DNA of 33,996 nucleotides from Acidobacteriota bacterium (GCA_026393985.1 JAPKZB010000064.1:1-33996); one strand, 5' to 3'; counted from the first letter of the stretch, positions 17,166 to 27,098 are shown. The notes: generated by a model not told the origin, from the letters alone. Numbers and translations: made by a program.

Positions 17166-18960
17166 ATGAAACTTGCACTCGTTCTATCGATTACGGCGGG
17201 GATTGCCACCCTCTTCGCGCAGGAAGGTAAACTGGCTCCGGACCTTTGGCACGTCGACGCGGACGAATCCGTGGATGTGATCATCCAGATGGAGGAACCG
17301 CCGGCCGCCGCCGGGGGACGGCGCGGGATGCCGTTCCTGGTCCCGCGCGCCCTCAACACTAGCCAAAAGCCCACCCGTTTCGCGTCCTTCCCGGGCTTTA
17401 CCGCCCGCGTGAAGGGCTCGGCGCTCGCCGAGTTGGCCCGGGACAGTCAGGTGAAGTACATCTCGCCCGACCGCGAAGTATCGGCCCGCACGACCGCCGC
17501 CATTGCGGCGACCAACGTCACAGTAACCCAGGCCTCCGGTCTGACCGCCAAGGGAGTAGGGATCGCCGTCATCGACAGCGGGATCGCCCTCCACAACGAC
17601 CTCCTTGACAAATCCTGTAATGTCAATCAAAGCCGCATCCGCTACAGCGAGGACTTTGTATCGCGGCCGGCCGGCCAGGCCGCTCCCACCACCCCGCTAT
17701 TCGATACCTACGGTCACGGCACGCACGTGGCCGGCATCATCGCCGGCGACGGCAATTGCGGAGGCAGTCTCGCGATGCAGAATGGGGTTCAACAACGATT
17801 CCTCGGGGTGGCTCCCGGCGCCCACTGAATCAATCTCCGGGTGCTTGACAGCGAGGGAAAGGGTTCCGACGCGAACGTGATTCGGGCGATTGATCGGGCG
17901 ATCGCTCTCCGAGCCGAGCATAACATTCGCGTCATTAACCTTTCTCTCGGACACGGCGTGTTTGAATCCTACACGAAAGATCCGCTCTGTCAGGCGGTCG
18001 AAAGAGCCTGGAAGGCGGGGATCACCGTGGTGGTTGCCGCCGGCAATCTGGGCCGATTGCAAACCGTCACGGGTAGGAATGGGCAACGGCTTCAAATCGA
18101 CGGCTACGGCACCATCGGCTCTCCCGGTAACGATCCTTATTGTCATCACCGTCGGCGCCATGAATGATCGGCGCACGTCAGACGCGGCCGATGACCTCAT
18201 TGGCACCTACAGTTCCAAAGGACCCACGGCGTTGGACCGGATCGTCAAGCCCGACCTCGTCGCGCCTGGAAACGCCATCTGGTCTTCCCTGTCCTTGGGA
18301 GGACAGTTTGGCACTGAACTGCAAACAGCCTCCCTGCAGCGCCAGTTTCCGGCCAATGTTTGGGGCAGCGGAGGACTGCGACGGTTCCTGCAACTCAGCG
18401 GCACCAGCATGGCCACCCCCTTCGTCTCCGGCGCCGCGGCGCTGCTGGTTGAAAAGTTCGGACCGTCCATCACACCGGATGCGATCAAGGCGAAGCTCAT
18501 GAAATCCGCCCGGAAGATCTCATTCCCGCCGCTACCCTCCAGCACCGGCCAGATCATCCAAAGCGATATGTTCACCGTCGGCGCCGGCTACCTCGACGTC
18601 CTCGCAGCACTGAACAACAACGATCCCGCGCCGGCCGGTAGATTCGCGCTGTCCCCTGCCGTCACCTATACCTGCACCGCCTCCGGCGGCTCAGGTTGCG
18701 TCCGCATCGCGCATGCCCCGGCTTCCCTGTTCTCGGCCAGCAGCGCCTCGTTGTGGGGCAACCAACCCGTCTGGGGTGGGTCAGTCCTCTGGGGAGACAG
18801 TGTACTGTGGGGCGACAGCGTCGTCTGGGGCGACTCTCGGCAGGCCGGCTTCAGCCTCTTGTGGGGAGACAGCGTCCTGTGGGGCGACAGCCTGCTCTGG
18901 GGCGATGTCGGAAACCGATCGACCTTCCCGCTGGGCGTCCTGATCGGCGGCGACAACTAG
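17166..18960 (+). pseudogene. Subtilisin-like S8 serine protease, copy 2, with a stop codon and a +1 frameshift
   Basis: A tandem paralogue of the preceding protease, starting 50 nt after it. ATG 17166 follows TCTGGAG; signal peptide MKLALVLSITAGIATLFAQ, propeptide, Asp (IAVIDSGIA), His (YGHGTHVAG) and Ser (SGTSMATP) are all present. TGA at 17826-17828 interrupts the frame in VAPGAH-stop-INLRVLD. A second lesion near 18138 shifts the frame: the reading changes from GSPGNDPYCHH to VITVGAMNDRRT, as expected from one extra T. The total length (1795 nt) is one more than a multiple of three, consistent with a single inserted base. The C-terminus repeats the WGDS tract. Two independent lesions make a functional protein unlikely. 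Confidence 0.88.
18753..18906 (+). repeat. Trp-Gly-Asp-Ser hexapeptide repeat tract, protease copy 2
   Basis: Eight WG units in the same order as in copy 1, including the single long unit (RQAGFSLL). The DNA differs at many third positions, so the protein pattern appears conserved better than the bases. Confidence 0.9.
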
Positions 18961-18997
18961 CGCACCCCATCGCCGGGCCCTTCCCGTTCGCGCTAGC

Positions 18998-20815
18998 ATG
19001 ACGGGCATGGGCCCCCTCCTCCTCCTCGCCTCCGGCCTCATCACCACCCTCGCCGGCACCGGCGAGCGCGGCTTCTCCGGCGAGGGCGGCCCCGCCGCCG
19101 CCGCCGCCCTCGGCCTCGCCTTCCTCGTCAACGAGTGCGACCCCGCCCGCTTCGAAGAGCAAAGCCACCTCACCGTCGACCCCGCCGGCCACATCTACAT
19201 CGCCGACTCCTCCAACCATCGCCTTCGCCGCATCGCCCCCAACGGCGCCATCACCACCCTCGCCGGCAGCGGCGAGCGCCCCGCCATCGACTCCCGCTGC
19301 AGCCCCCAGGGCGGCGCCGCCGCCGCGGGCGACAACGGACCCGCCACCAACGCCCGCCTCTACGGGCCCGCCCAAGCCCTCCCCGGCCCCGACGGCACCC
19401 TCCTCCTCGTCGACCAGAAGAATAACCGCATCCGTCAGATCAACGCCGACGGCCGCATCACCACCCTCATCGGCAGCAATCTACACGCCTTCTTCGCCCC
19501 CAACATTCCGGCCACCTCGAGCCCCCTCGACTGGCCCTCCTCCGCCGCCTACGCCCCGGACGGCTCCCTTTACTTCGCCGAACTCCACTCCCACCGCATC
19601 GCCCGCCTCCTCCCCACCGGCCGCCTCCAGCTCATCGCCGGCACCGGCTTCGCCGGCGACGCCCCGGAAAACGCCACGGCCGCCACGGCCCGTCTCCACA
19701 ACCCCACCCACCTTCTCTTCGACCCCGCCGGCAACCTGCTGATCGCCGACCAGGGCAACCACAAAGTCCGCCGCATCTCTCCCTCCGGCGTCATCACTAC
19801 CCTCGCCGGCACCGGCGCCGCCGGCTTCTCCGGCGACGATGGCCCCGCCGCCGCCGCCCGCCTCAACCTCCCCCACGCCCTCGCCCTCGACCCCGCCGGC
19901 AACCTCTACATCGCTGACATGGGCAACCATCGCATCCGCCGCGTCGCCCCCGATGGCACCATCTCCACCGTCGCCGGCACCGGCCAGCCCGGCCGCGGAC
20001 CCGACAACGTCCCCGCCACCGAAAGCGCCCTCCGCTTCCCCAACTCCATCGCCATCCACCCCTCCGGCGATCTCCTCATCGCCGACTGGCAGAACTTCCG
20101 CATCCGCCGCGTCACCTTCGGCCCCCGCCCCGCCCTCGCCCCCGGCGGCGTCGTCAACGGCGCCAGCTTCGCCGCCGGTCCCGTGGCGCCCGGCGCCCTC
20201 GTCTCCCTGTTCGGCGCCAATTTCGCCCCCAGCCTCGCACAGGCCTCCACCCTTCCCCTGCCCCGCCAGCTCGGCGGGGTCCGCGTCACCGCCGCCGGCC
20301 GCCCCTGGCCCCTCGTCTTCGTCTCCCCCAACCAGATCAACGCCCAGGTCCCCTACGACACCCCACCCCGCCCCCTCACCGTCACCGTCGCCACCGCCGC
20401 CGGCGATACCGCCGCTACCGTCCAGATCGCCCCCGCCGCCCCCGGCCTCTTCCTCCGCGACGGTCGCCGCGCCATCGCCCAGAATCAGGACTTCCGCCTC
20501 AACGACCCCGCCGCCCCCGCCCCCCGCCGCAGCATCCTCACGGTCTACCTCACCGGCCAGGGCCCGCTCGACGGCCCCCTCGACGCCGGCGATGCCGCCC
20601 CCACCACCTCCCTGCTCCGCGCTCTCGCCACCCCCGCCGCCACCATCGGTGGCCGACCGGCCAACGTCCTCTTCCTCGGCCTCACCCCCGGTTTCGTCGG
20701 CCTCGCCCAGGCCAACCTCGAAATCCCCGCCGATGCCCCCGCCGGCGCCGCCGTAGAGTTAACACTCTCCCTCAACGGCCAACCCGCCAATGCCGCTACC
20801 ATCAGTATTGAGTAG
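18998..20815 (+). CDS. NHL-repeat beta-propeller protein with C-terminal TIGR03437 domain
   Basis: A 605-residue exported protein. A hydrophobic start (MGPLLLLASGLITTLAGTG) leads into repeated propeller blades, each with a phrase like DPAGNLYIADMGNHRIRRV followed by GTISTVAGTG; about six are visible up to residue 375. The C-terminal 230 residues begin VVNGASFAAGPVAPGALVSL and contain SPNQINAQVPYDTP, the hallmark of the TIGR03437 domain that is abundant in Solibacter relatives. The family is cell-surface or secreted, and its ligand is unknown. Codons are extremely C-rich at the third position. ATG 19007 is an alternative start; neither has a clear Shine-Dalgarno. The stop is directly followed by the next gene's ATG. 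Confidence 0.88.
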   Translation: MTGMGPLLLLASGLITTLAGTGERGFSGEGGPAAAAALGLAFLVNECDPARFEEQSHLTVDPAGHIYIADSSNHRLRRIAPNGAITTLAGSGERPAIDSRCSPQGGAAAAGDNGPATNARLYGPAQALPGPDGTLLLVDQKNNRIRQINADGRITTLIGSNLHAFFAPNIPATSSPLDWPSSAAYAPDGSLYFAELHSHRIARLLPTGRLQLIAGTGFAGDAPENATAATARLHNPTHLLFDPAGNLLIADQGNHKVRRISPSGVITTLAGTGAAGFSGDDGPAAAARLNLPHALALDPAGNLYIADMGNHRIRRVAPDGTISTVAGTGQPGRGPDNVPATESALRFPNSIAIHPSGDLLIADWQNFRIRRVTFGPRPALAPGGVVNGASFAAGPVAPGALVSLFGANFAPSLAQASTLPLPRQLGGVRVTAAGRPWPLVFVSPNQINAQVPYDTPPRPLTVTVATAAGDTAATVQIAPAAPGLFLRDGRRAIAQNQDFRLNDPAAPAPRRSILTVYLTGQGPLDGPLDAGDAAPTTSLLRALATPAATIGGRPANVLFLGLTPGFVGLAQANLEIPADAPAGAAVELTLSLNGQPANAATISIE

Positions 20816-21859
20816 ATGTCCTGCTTTCTCCTCCTCCTGGCCACGGTAGCCCAGTCCGGTCCCTATGAGGTCACCCTCCGGCTCCCCGCCGGCGGCCTCT
20901 TCGCCCAGGAAGAGATGCAGATCGAATACCGCGTCGTCGATACCACCCGCGTCGACCCCCTCCTCGGCCCCGCCCCGGTCATCCGCGCCCAGACCGCCAG
21001 CCGCATCACCATGCCCGCCATGGCCGGCATGCCCGCGCTCTCCGAAACCGCCCACCCCGAAGGCGTCCCCGGCGAATACGGTATCCATCCCTTCTTTCCC
21101 CACGGCGGCGACTACCAGCTCACGCTCCACATCACCCCGCCCGGCGCCGCGGCATTCACCGTCACCTTCCCCCTCGCCGTGGCCGACGCCAACCCCTCGC
21201 GCCGCCGCCCGCCGCCGCCCTTCACCCTCGAACTCAAAGCCGCCTCCTCCCCCGTCGCCGGCCGTCCCGTCGAAATCCACCTCACCATCCGCCGCCGCCA
21301 AACCCGCCAAACCGTCACCGCGTTCGAACTCCAGCACGAACGCCTCTGCCATCTCATCCTCGTCCGCCGCGACCTCACCCACTTCGCCCACGAACACCCC
21401 GCCCCACAGCCCGACGGCTCCTTCCGCCTCACCTACGCCTTCCCCGCCCCCGGCGAATACCACCTGTTTGCCGACGTCGCCCCTACCGGCGCCGGGGGCC
21501 ACGTCCTCCTCGCCAAACTCAAAGTCGGCGGCCGCCCCTCCGCCGCCGCCCCGCCCGCCCCCTCCACCCTCGCTACCTTCCCCGCCGATCCCGTCCCCGC
21601 CAGCCGCACCCTCCGCCTCTCCGCCACCCTCGCCGACCCCGCCATTGAGCCCTACCTCGGCGCCCGCGGCCATCTCATCCTCCTCCACGAAGACGCGGAA
21701 ACCTTCGTCCACTCCCACCCCGACGACTCCACCCCCTCCCCCGCCCACGAGGTCCCCTTCCTCGCCCGCTTCCCCAAGCCCGGCCGCTACCAGGGCTGGG
21801 CCCAGTTCCAGCGCCGCGGCCAGGTGGAAACCGTCCCCGTGCGGTTCCTCGCGCAATGA
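20816..21859 (+). CDS. Secreted YtkA-like / FixH-like protein rich in His and Met
   Basis: A 347-residue protein with a short signal peptide (MSCFLLLLATVAQS) and immunoglobulin-like beta sequence. The first domain contains ITMPAMAGMPALSETAHPEG, a Met/His-rich segment of the kind found in YtkA-like domains of copper-related proteins. The second half has two His-rich stretches, LQHERLCHLILVRRDLTHFA with HEHP, and HLILLHEDAETFVHSHPDD, again typical of YtkA/FixH-like proteins that are found with heavy-metal transport genes. It starts immediately after the previous stop and overlaps the next gene by ATGA, so it is translated together with the Cys-rich barrel. A role in periplasmic metal (copper) handling is inference. 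Confidence 0.72.
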   Translation: MSCFLLLLATVAQSGPYEVTLRLPAGGLFAQEEMQIEYRVVDTTRVDPLLGPAPVIRAQTASRITMPAMAGMPALSETAHPEGVPGEYGIHPFFPHGGDYQLTLHITPPGAAAFTVTFPLAVADANPSRRRPPPPFTLELKAASSPVAGRPVEIHLTIRRRQTRQTVTAFELQHERLCHLILVRRDLTHFAHEHPAPQPDGSFRLTYAFPAPGEYHLFADVAPTGAGGHVLLAKLKVGGRPSAAAPPAPSTLATFPADPVPASRTLRLSATLADPAIEPYLGARGHLILLHEDAETFVHSHPDDSTPSPAHEVPFLARFPKPGRYQGWAQFQRRGQVETVPVRFLAQ

Positions 21860-23748
21860 ACCGCCTGCTCGCGCTCCTCCTCATCGCCCTCCCGCTCTTC
21901 GCTCACGAAGGCAACCGCCGCAACGCCAAGCCCACCGCGGCCGCCCCGCAGTTGAGGCAGGTGCGCCGTGACCTGAACAAGGTGAAGAAAGCGGCGCCGG
22001 GCGCCTGTTGCGTCAAACCCGGCTGCGACCTCTGCCTGCTGCGGAAGGGAAGCTGCTCTTGCGCCGCCGACCTGAAGGCCGGCCGCGGCAGTTGCGGCGA
22101 ATGCCAGGGCGGTTGGGCCGCCGGGCGCGGCGCCCTCTCGGGCGTCAAGGCCAACCAGATCCCGCTCCTCCCCGCCGGCCCCGGCGAACTGTCGCCGGAA
22201 CTGCGCGCCATCGCCGCCCGGCTGCTGGCCGCCAAACGGACGCTCGTCGGGGAGAAGCGCTTCCGCTGCTGCATCCGCGGCGGCTGCGGCCAGTGCGCCT
22301 TTGAAGGCGAATGCACCTGCGGTGCCGACCTCGCCCAGGCTAAACCCCAGGGCGTCTGCGGCGACTGCCTCCACGGCTGGCGCGCCGGCGAAGGACTCTT
22401 CGCCGGCGTCGCCCCCGCCAGCGTCACGCTGTCAACGATGAACGACGCCATGGCCGGCATGACGCCCGGCCCCACCCAGTCCGGCGTCTACCTCGCCTCC
22501 GGCACCGCCCAACTGCCCGCGGCGCAGCCCTTTGGCATGTTGGCGAAACGAACCCATGGCTGGAATCTCATGTTCTCCGGCGTCCTGTTCGGCGTCCATA
22601 CCAACAACTCCGGTCCCCGCGGCCGCGACAAGCTCTTCGGCGCCGGCTGGGTGATGCCCATGGCCGCCCGCCGCTTCGGCCGCGGCGTCTTCTCCGTCCG
22701 CACCATGTTCAGCCCGGAAGCGCTCACAGTCACGAGCGGCCGCTACCCGCTGCTGTTTCAAGAAGGCGAGACGTGGAAGCGCGTCCCTATCCTCAACGGC
22801 CAGCACCCGCACGACTTCGTGAAGGAACTCGCCCTAGGCTATCAGTACCGCCTCGGCGAAAACACCGCGCTCAACCTCTACTACGGCTTCCGCGGCGACC
22901 CCGCCATCGGCCCCGTGGCCTACCCGCACCGCGCCTCCCAATCGGAAAACCCGCTCGCCGTCCTCGCCCATCACTATCAGGACTCAACGCACATCGCCGC
23001 CAATGTCGCTACGGTGGGCGTTTCACACCGGTGGCTCACGATGGAGGCCAGCGGCTTCCATGGCCGCGAGCCGGACGAAAAGCGGTGGGGGATTGAACTC
23101 GGCCGCATGGACTCGTTTGCCAGCCGCGTAACGGTGACGCCCTCGGCCCGCTGGGCGGGACAGTTCTCACTCGCCCGCATCAACAACCGCGAAGCAACGC
23201 ATCCGGACCGCGACTCCTGGCGCCAGACCGCCTCCCTGCAGTACATCCGCCCGCTCGCCACCGGCCACTGGGCCTGGTCCGCCATCTGGGGACGCAATCA
23301 CGACCTCTCGTTTACCCAGCGCCCCGGCGTCTATCTGCTGCCGGTCGCCGCGAAACCACGGCCCGAGCGGCAGCACCTCGTCCTCGTCCCCACCCGCGTC
23401 CCCGGGTATCGCTACAACGCTTACACCCTCGAGACCACCCTGCTCACGCGCCGCCGCCACTGGTTCTGGGGCCGCGCCGAACTGGCCGACCGGAGTTCGC
23501 TGCTGCTGTTCGAAGAGGCACCCTTCGTTGCGTTGATCGAAGAGCAGCGCTTCACCCGCCTGAAGGCCTACACTATGGGCTACAGCTTTGAGCTGCCTTC
23601 TCGGCTGGCGTTTCTGCAGCAATCCATCGGGGCGCAGTTTCAACTGTTTCAAACCCCGGCCAATTTGCGACCGATTTATGGGAACTACCCCACCGGCGTC
23701 CAGATTCTGCTCCGCGTCCGTTTCCGGCCCGAGGAGGCGAGCCGGTAA
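21856..23748 (+). CDS. Outer-membrane beta-barrel protein with two N-terminal eight-cysteine modules
   Basis: A 630-residue protein. Signal peptide MNRLLALLLIALPLFA is followed by HEG. Two similar cysteine modules come next: Cys 51, 52, 57, 60, 67, 69, 80, 83, and Cys 138, 139, 144, 147, 153, 155, 168, 171. The spacing is C-C-x4-C-x2-C-x5/6-C-x-C-x10/12-C-x2-C, each ending in G-G-W or H-G-W and a G-x-G stretch. From about residue 220 the sequence turns into alternating beta strands with RTHGWNLMFSG, LNGQHPHDFVKELALGYQYR and HHYQDSTHIAANVATVGVSH, an outer-membrane family I associate with metal-resistance clusters. It ends in LLRVRF plus a short tail. Metal binding by the modules is likely by cysteine content but unproven. 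Confidence 0.72.
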   Translation: MNRLLALLLIALPLFAHEGNRRNAKPTAAAPQLRQVRRDLNKVKKAAPGACCVKPGCDLCLLRKGSCSCAADLKAGRGSCGECQGGWAAGRGALSGVKANQIPLLPAGPGELSPELRAIAARLLAAKRTLVGEKRFRCCIRGGCGQCAFEGECTCGADLAQAKPQGVCGDCLHGWRAGEGLFAGVAPASVTLSTMNDAMAGMTPGPTQSGVYLASGTAQLPAAQPFGMLAKRTHGWNLMFSGVLFGVHTNNSGPRGRDKLFGAGWVMPMAARRFGRGVFSVRTMFSPEALTVTSGRYPLLFQEGETWKRVPILNGQHPHDFVKELALGYQYRLGENTALNLYYGFRGDPAIGPVAYPHRASQSENPLAVLAHHYQDSTHIAANVATVGVSHRWLTMEASGFHGREPDEKRWGIELGRMDSFASRVTVTPSARWAGQFSLARINNREATHPDRDSWRQTASLQYIRPLATGHWAWSAIWGRNHDLSFTQRPGVYLLPVAAKPRPERQHLVLVPTRVPGYRYNAYTLETTLLTRRRHWFWGRAELADRSSLLLFEEAPFVALIEEQRFTRLKAYTMGYSFELPSRLAFLQQSIGAQFQLFQTPANLRPIYGNYPTGVQILLRVRFRPEEASR

Positions 23749-23857
23749 GCAAACCGGTTTCCGCGGCCGGCTCACGGCCGGTCACCGCCACGAAAACACC
23801 GTCCACGCGGCTGGCCGCTCCCTACTCCCCTCCGGACCAGGGGACTATCCTGTAAGT

Positions 23858-26800
23858 ATGCGTAATTTGGTCCTTGCTCTGTTTTTTGCGTCCTCGCTGC
23901 TTTCCGCCCAAACCTCGGACGCCCGCCTCGTCGGCCTCATCCGGGATCCCTCCGGCGCGGTGCTGTTAAATGTCGCCGTCACGGCCAGCAACATCGCCAC
24001 CGGCTTCACCCGCTCGGCGCGGACCAACAATGCCGGATCGTTCGAACTTCCTGCGCTCCCGCCGGGCACTTACACGGTGACCGCCGAACTGAGCGGCTTT
24101 CGCAAGAGTACGATCAAGGCACTTACTCTCCAGGTGAATCAGCAGGTTCGCGCGGATCTGACGCTCGAAGTCGGCAGCGTCGTCGAAGAGGTGACGGTCA
24201 CCGCCGCCGCCCCCCTGCTCGTCACCGAAGCAGGCTCCGTTGGCCAGGTGATCGATAACAAGAAGATCGTCGAACTGCCGCTCAACGGACGCAACTTTAC
24301 GCAGCTCGCCACCCTCACGCCCGGCGTCATCGCCTCGGCCGCGCTCGGCACCGGCCGGGCCTCCTCGCTGGTCGTCAACGGCACGCGCCCGACCAAAACC
24401 GAATTCCTGCTCGACGGCGTCTCCACCACCGGCCCCATCAATGGCGGCACGGGCGTCCTCCCCTCCATCGAAGCGCTCCAGGAGTTTAAGGTCCAGACCA
24501 GCGCCTTTTCGGCCGAGTTCGGCCGCAGTTCCGCCATTGTCAACGTGACGGTCAAGTCCGGCACGAACGACCTGCACGGCACCCTGTTTCATTTCCTCCG
24601 CCATAACGCCGTGGCGGCCCGGAACTTCTTCGCCCCCACCAACCCGCCGCTCAAGCGCAACCAGTTTGGCGCCACCGTCGAAGGCCCCCTCAAGAAGAAC
24701 GACGCCTTCTTCCTGTTCAACTTTGAAGGTCAGCTCCAACGCGCCGGCCAGACGCTGAACTCCATCGTCCCGAGCAACGCGCTCCGCGCAGGAGATTTCT
24801 CCGGCGGCGCCCCGATTTTCGACCCCGCCACCACCCGCGCCAACCCCGCCGGCGCCGGCTTCCTGCGCGACCCCTTCCCCGGCAACGCCATTCCAGCCGA
24901 ACGGTTCACGGCGCCCTCTCGCTTCTTCCTGCCTTTCTTCCCGCAGCCCAACGCCGGACGCGACGCCTTCGTCTACACCCCCAGCGCGAAGGAGGATTTC
25001 AACCAGGGCACCGCCCGCCTCGATAAGAAAATCGGCGCCGCCGGAAACCTCTTTGGCCGCTATACCATCTTCGACCGCACGAACTTCCTCCCCAACGTCC
25101 TGCCTGCCCTCGCCGGCACGAGCGTCGGGGCCCGGTTCCAGAACGCCGCGCTCAGCTACACCCACGTCCTCAGCCCCAAGTTCCTGCTCGAAACCCGCCT
25201 CGGCTACAACCGGGAACTCACCCTGCAGATTCCGCCCGGATTCGGCACCAACTACACAACGCAGTCCGGCATCCGCGGCTTCGAACTCACCACCCTCGAC
25301 ATGCCCCGCTTTCCCTCGATCGCCGTCACCGGCTTTGCCAGCCTCGGCGGGGGCCTGCTGTTCAATCGCAACAACATCTATCAGATTCAGCAGAGCGGCA
25401 GCCTGTTCCTCGGACAGCACTCTCTACGCTTCGGCGTCGACTTCCGCGAGCAACGCAACGAGAACTATAACTCGGCCAATAACTCCGGCAACTTTAACTT
25501 CCGCGGCACCTATACCAACAACCCCCAACAGCCCGGCGGCACCGGCAACCCGTGGGCGGACTATCTCGTCGGCCTTCCCGCCGATGCCAACCGGTCCTTC
25601 CCCCGCAATCTGTTCGGTAACCGCTTCTACAACTGGCACTACTATATCCAGGACGATTGGAAGGTCAACTCGCGGCTGACCCTGAACCTCGGCCTACGTT
25701 ACGAGTACAACCCGTGGCCCACGGGCCTGCGAAACCAGATGACGCTCTTTGACCGAGCCACCGGGCAGATTATCCTCTCCTCCCCGGTCGACCTCGACGC
25801 GCAGCAGGTCGCCCGGCCGGCCTTTGCGGTATTCCAGGACATCCTGACCACTACCGAAGCCCGCGGTCTCCCGCGCCAGATCCAGTACAACGACCGGAAT
25901 AACTTCGCGCCACGCCTCGGCCTGGCTTGGCGCCCCTTTGACAACAAAACTGTCATCCGCGCCGGCGCCGGGTTCTTTTATAACCTCGTCAACGGAAACG
26001 GCCGCACCGGCGGCATTATCAACCCGCCCTTCCTCGTCGACGAACAGGTGTTCAATACCACCCCGGTTCCCACCCTCACCTTCGCCAACTTCTTTGTCGC
26101 GCCGCCTCCCTCGGCCGCGGTTCCGCCCACCATCGACAGCCGGTCGCTCAACCAGCGCACGCCCTACGACATCACCTGGAATCTCATCATCCAGCGCGAA
26201 CTGCTCAAAAATCTCGCTCTCGAAGTCGGCTACCTGGGCAAGTCGAGCTCCCGCGTTGAGCGCGATATCCAGTTCAATCAACCGCTCCCCGGCCCGGGTG
26301 CCATCCAGCCCCGCCGGCCCTTTCCCCGCTTCGGCAACGGCACGCTCCGCGACGATGGATCAAAAGCCAGCTACCACGCGCTGCAGACCAAACTCGAAAA
26401 GCGCTACTCGAACGGCATGAGTTTCCTCGTCTCCTACACCTGGTCGAAGTCCATCGACGAGGTCTCCACCGACGTGGGCCCCATCGCCGCCAATCCCCGC
26501 GACTACCGGGCCGAACGGGCCGTCTCCGACTATGACATTCCCCACCTGTTCGTCGCCAGCTACCTCTATGACCTGCCCCTGTTCCGCTCCCACAAGCGCC
26601 TCGGCGGCTGGCAGGTCGGCGGCATCTCCACGCTTCGCAGCGGCCTGTCTTTTACCCCCCGCATCAACCTCGACGTGGCCAATATCGGCACCACGAACCA
26701 GCGGCCCAACCGGCTCGGTTCGGGCAAGCCGTCCAACCAATCGCTCGACTCCTGGTTTGACCGCGGGGCCTTCGTCGTCCCCGCGGCCTTCACGTTTGGC

Positions 26801-27037
26801 AACTCCGGCCGCAACATCCTGCGCGGCGATGGAGTCATTAACCTCGATCTGATCCTGATCAAGAACACCGCTCTGAGTGAGCGGGTGAACTTCCAGTTCC
26901 GGGTCGAGGCGTTCAACTCCGCCAACCACGCTAATTTCGGCCTGCCCAACAACATTGTCAACGTCCCCGCCGGTGGCCGCGTCCTTTCGGCCGCCGACGC
27001 CCGGATCATCCAGTTCGGCGCCAAACTGATGTTTTGA
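23858..27037 (+). CDS. Oar-like TonB-dependent receptor with carboxypeptidase-regulatory domain
   Basis: A 1059-residue outer-membrane receptor. Signal peptide MRNLVLALFFASSLLSAQ is followed by a carboxypeptidase-regulatory-like fold (GLIRDPSGAVLLNVAVTASN through LPPGTYTVTAELSGF). The plug domain follows (KIVELPLNGRNFTQLATLTP, EFLLDGVSTTG), then a large barrel ending in FGAKLMF with a terminal Phe. This architecture is greatly expanded in Acidobacteria and in Myxococcus Oar; ligands are mostly unknown. The frame is open back to 23588, but that part overlaps the barrel gene in another frame; ATG 23858 with its signal peptide is the evident start. It may be transcribed with the upstream metal-type genes (109-nt gap) or separately. 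Confidence 0.92.
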   Translation: MRNLVLALFFASSLLSAQTSDARLVGLIRDPSGAVLLNVAVTASNIATGFTRSARTNNAGSFELPALPPGTYTVTAELSGFRKSTIKALTLQVNQQVRADLTLEVGSVVEEVTVTAAAPLLVTEAGSVGQVIDNKKIVELPLNGRNFTQLATLTPGVIASAALGTGRASSLVVNGTRPTKTEFLLDGVSTTGPINGGTGVLPSIEALQEFKVQTSAFSAEFGRSSAIVNVTVKSGTNDLHGTLFHFLRHNAVAARNFFAPTNPPLKRNQFGATVEGPLKKNDAFFLFNFEGQLQRAGQTLNSIVPSNALRAGDFSGGAPIFDPATTRANPAGAGFLRDPFPGNAIPAERFTAPSRFFLPFFPQPNAGRDAFVYTPSAKEDFNQGTARLDKKIGAAGNLFGRYTIFDRTNFLPNVLPALAGTSVGARFQNAALSYTHVLSPKFLLETRLGYNRELTLQIPPGFGTNYTTQSGIRGFELTTLDMPRFPSIAVTGFASLGGGLLFNRNNIYQIQQSGSLFLGQHSLRFGVDFREQRNENYNSANNSGNFNFRGTYTNNPQQPGGTGNPWADYLVGLPADANRSFPRNLFGNRFYNWHYYIQDDWKVNSRLTLNLGLRYEYNPWPTGLRNQMTLFDRATGQIILSSPVDLDAQQVARPAFAVFQDILTTTEARGLPRQIQYNDRNNFAPRLGLAWRPFDNKTVIRAGAGFFYNLVNGNGRTGGIINPPFLVDEQVFNTTPVPTLTFANFFVAPPPSAAVPPTIDSRSLNQRTPYDITWNLIIQRELLKNLALEVGYLGKSSSRVERDIQFNQPLPGPGAIQPRRPFPRFGNGTLRDDGSKASYHALQTKLEKRYSNGMSFLVSYTWSKSIDEVSTDVGPIAANPRDYRAERAVSDYDIPHLFVASYLYDLPLFRSHKRLGGWQVGGISTLRSGLSFTPRINLDVANIGTTNQRPNRLGSGKPSNQSLDSWFDRGAFVVPAAFTFGNSGRNILRGDGVINLDLILIKNTALSERVNFQFRVEAFNSANHANFGLPNNIVNVPAGGRVLSAADARIIQFGAKLMF

Positions 27038-27098
27038 TAGGAAACGACCGGTCAATACCTTCAACGGGTGCTGACGGTTTTTCTTTCTGCTGTTTCCA

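Noticed and set aside
17826-17828. TGA as a selenocysteine codon in protease copy 2
   Set aside because: The paralogue has Ile at the position, not Cys, no hairpin typical of a SECIS element is evident just after it, and a further frameshift follows downstream.
20759-21856. Long minus-strand frame opposite the YtkA-like gene, and similar Pro/Ser-rich frames on the plus strand
   Set aside because: They are composition shadows caused by extreme third-position C; the chosen frames show signal peptides and family motifs.
23966-25420. A 484-codon open frame on the minus strand opposite the TonB receptor
   Set aside because: Its Glu/Ala/Gly-rich composition mirrors the C-rich third positions of the receptor gene, and it has no domain; the receptor with signal peptide and plug motifs is the real gene.
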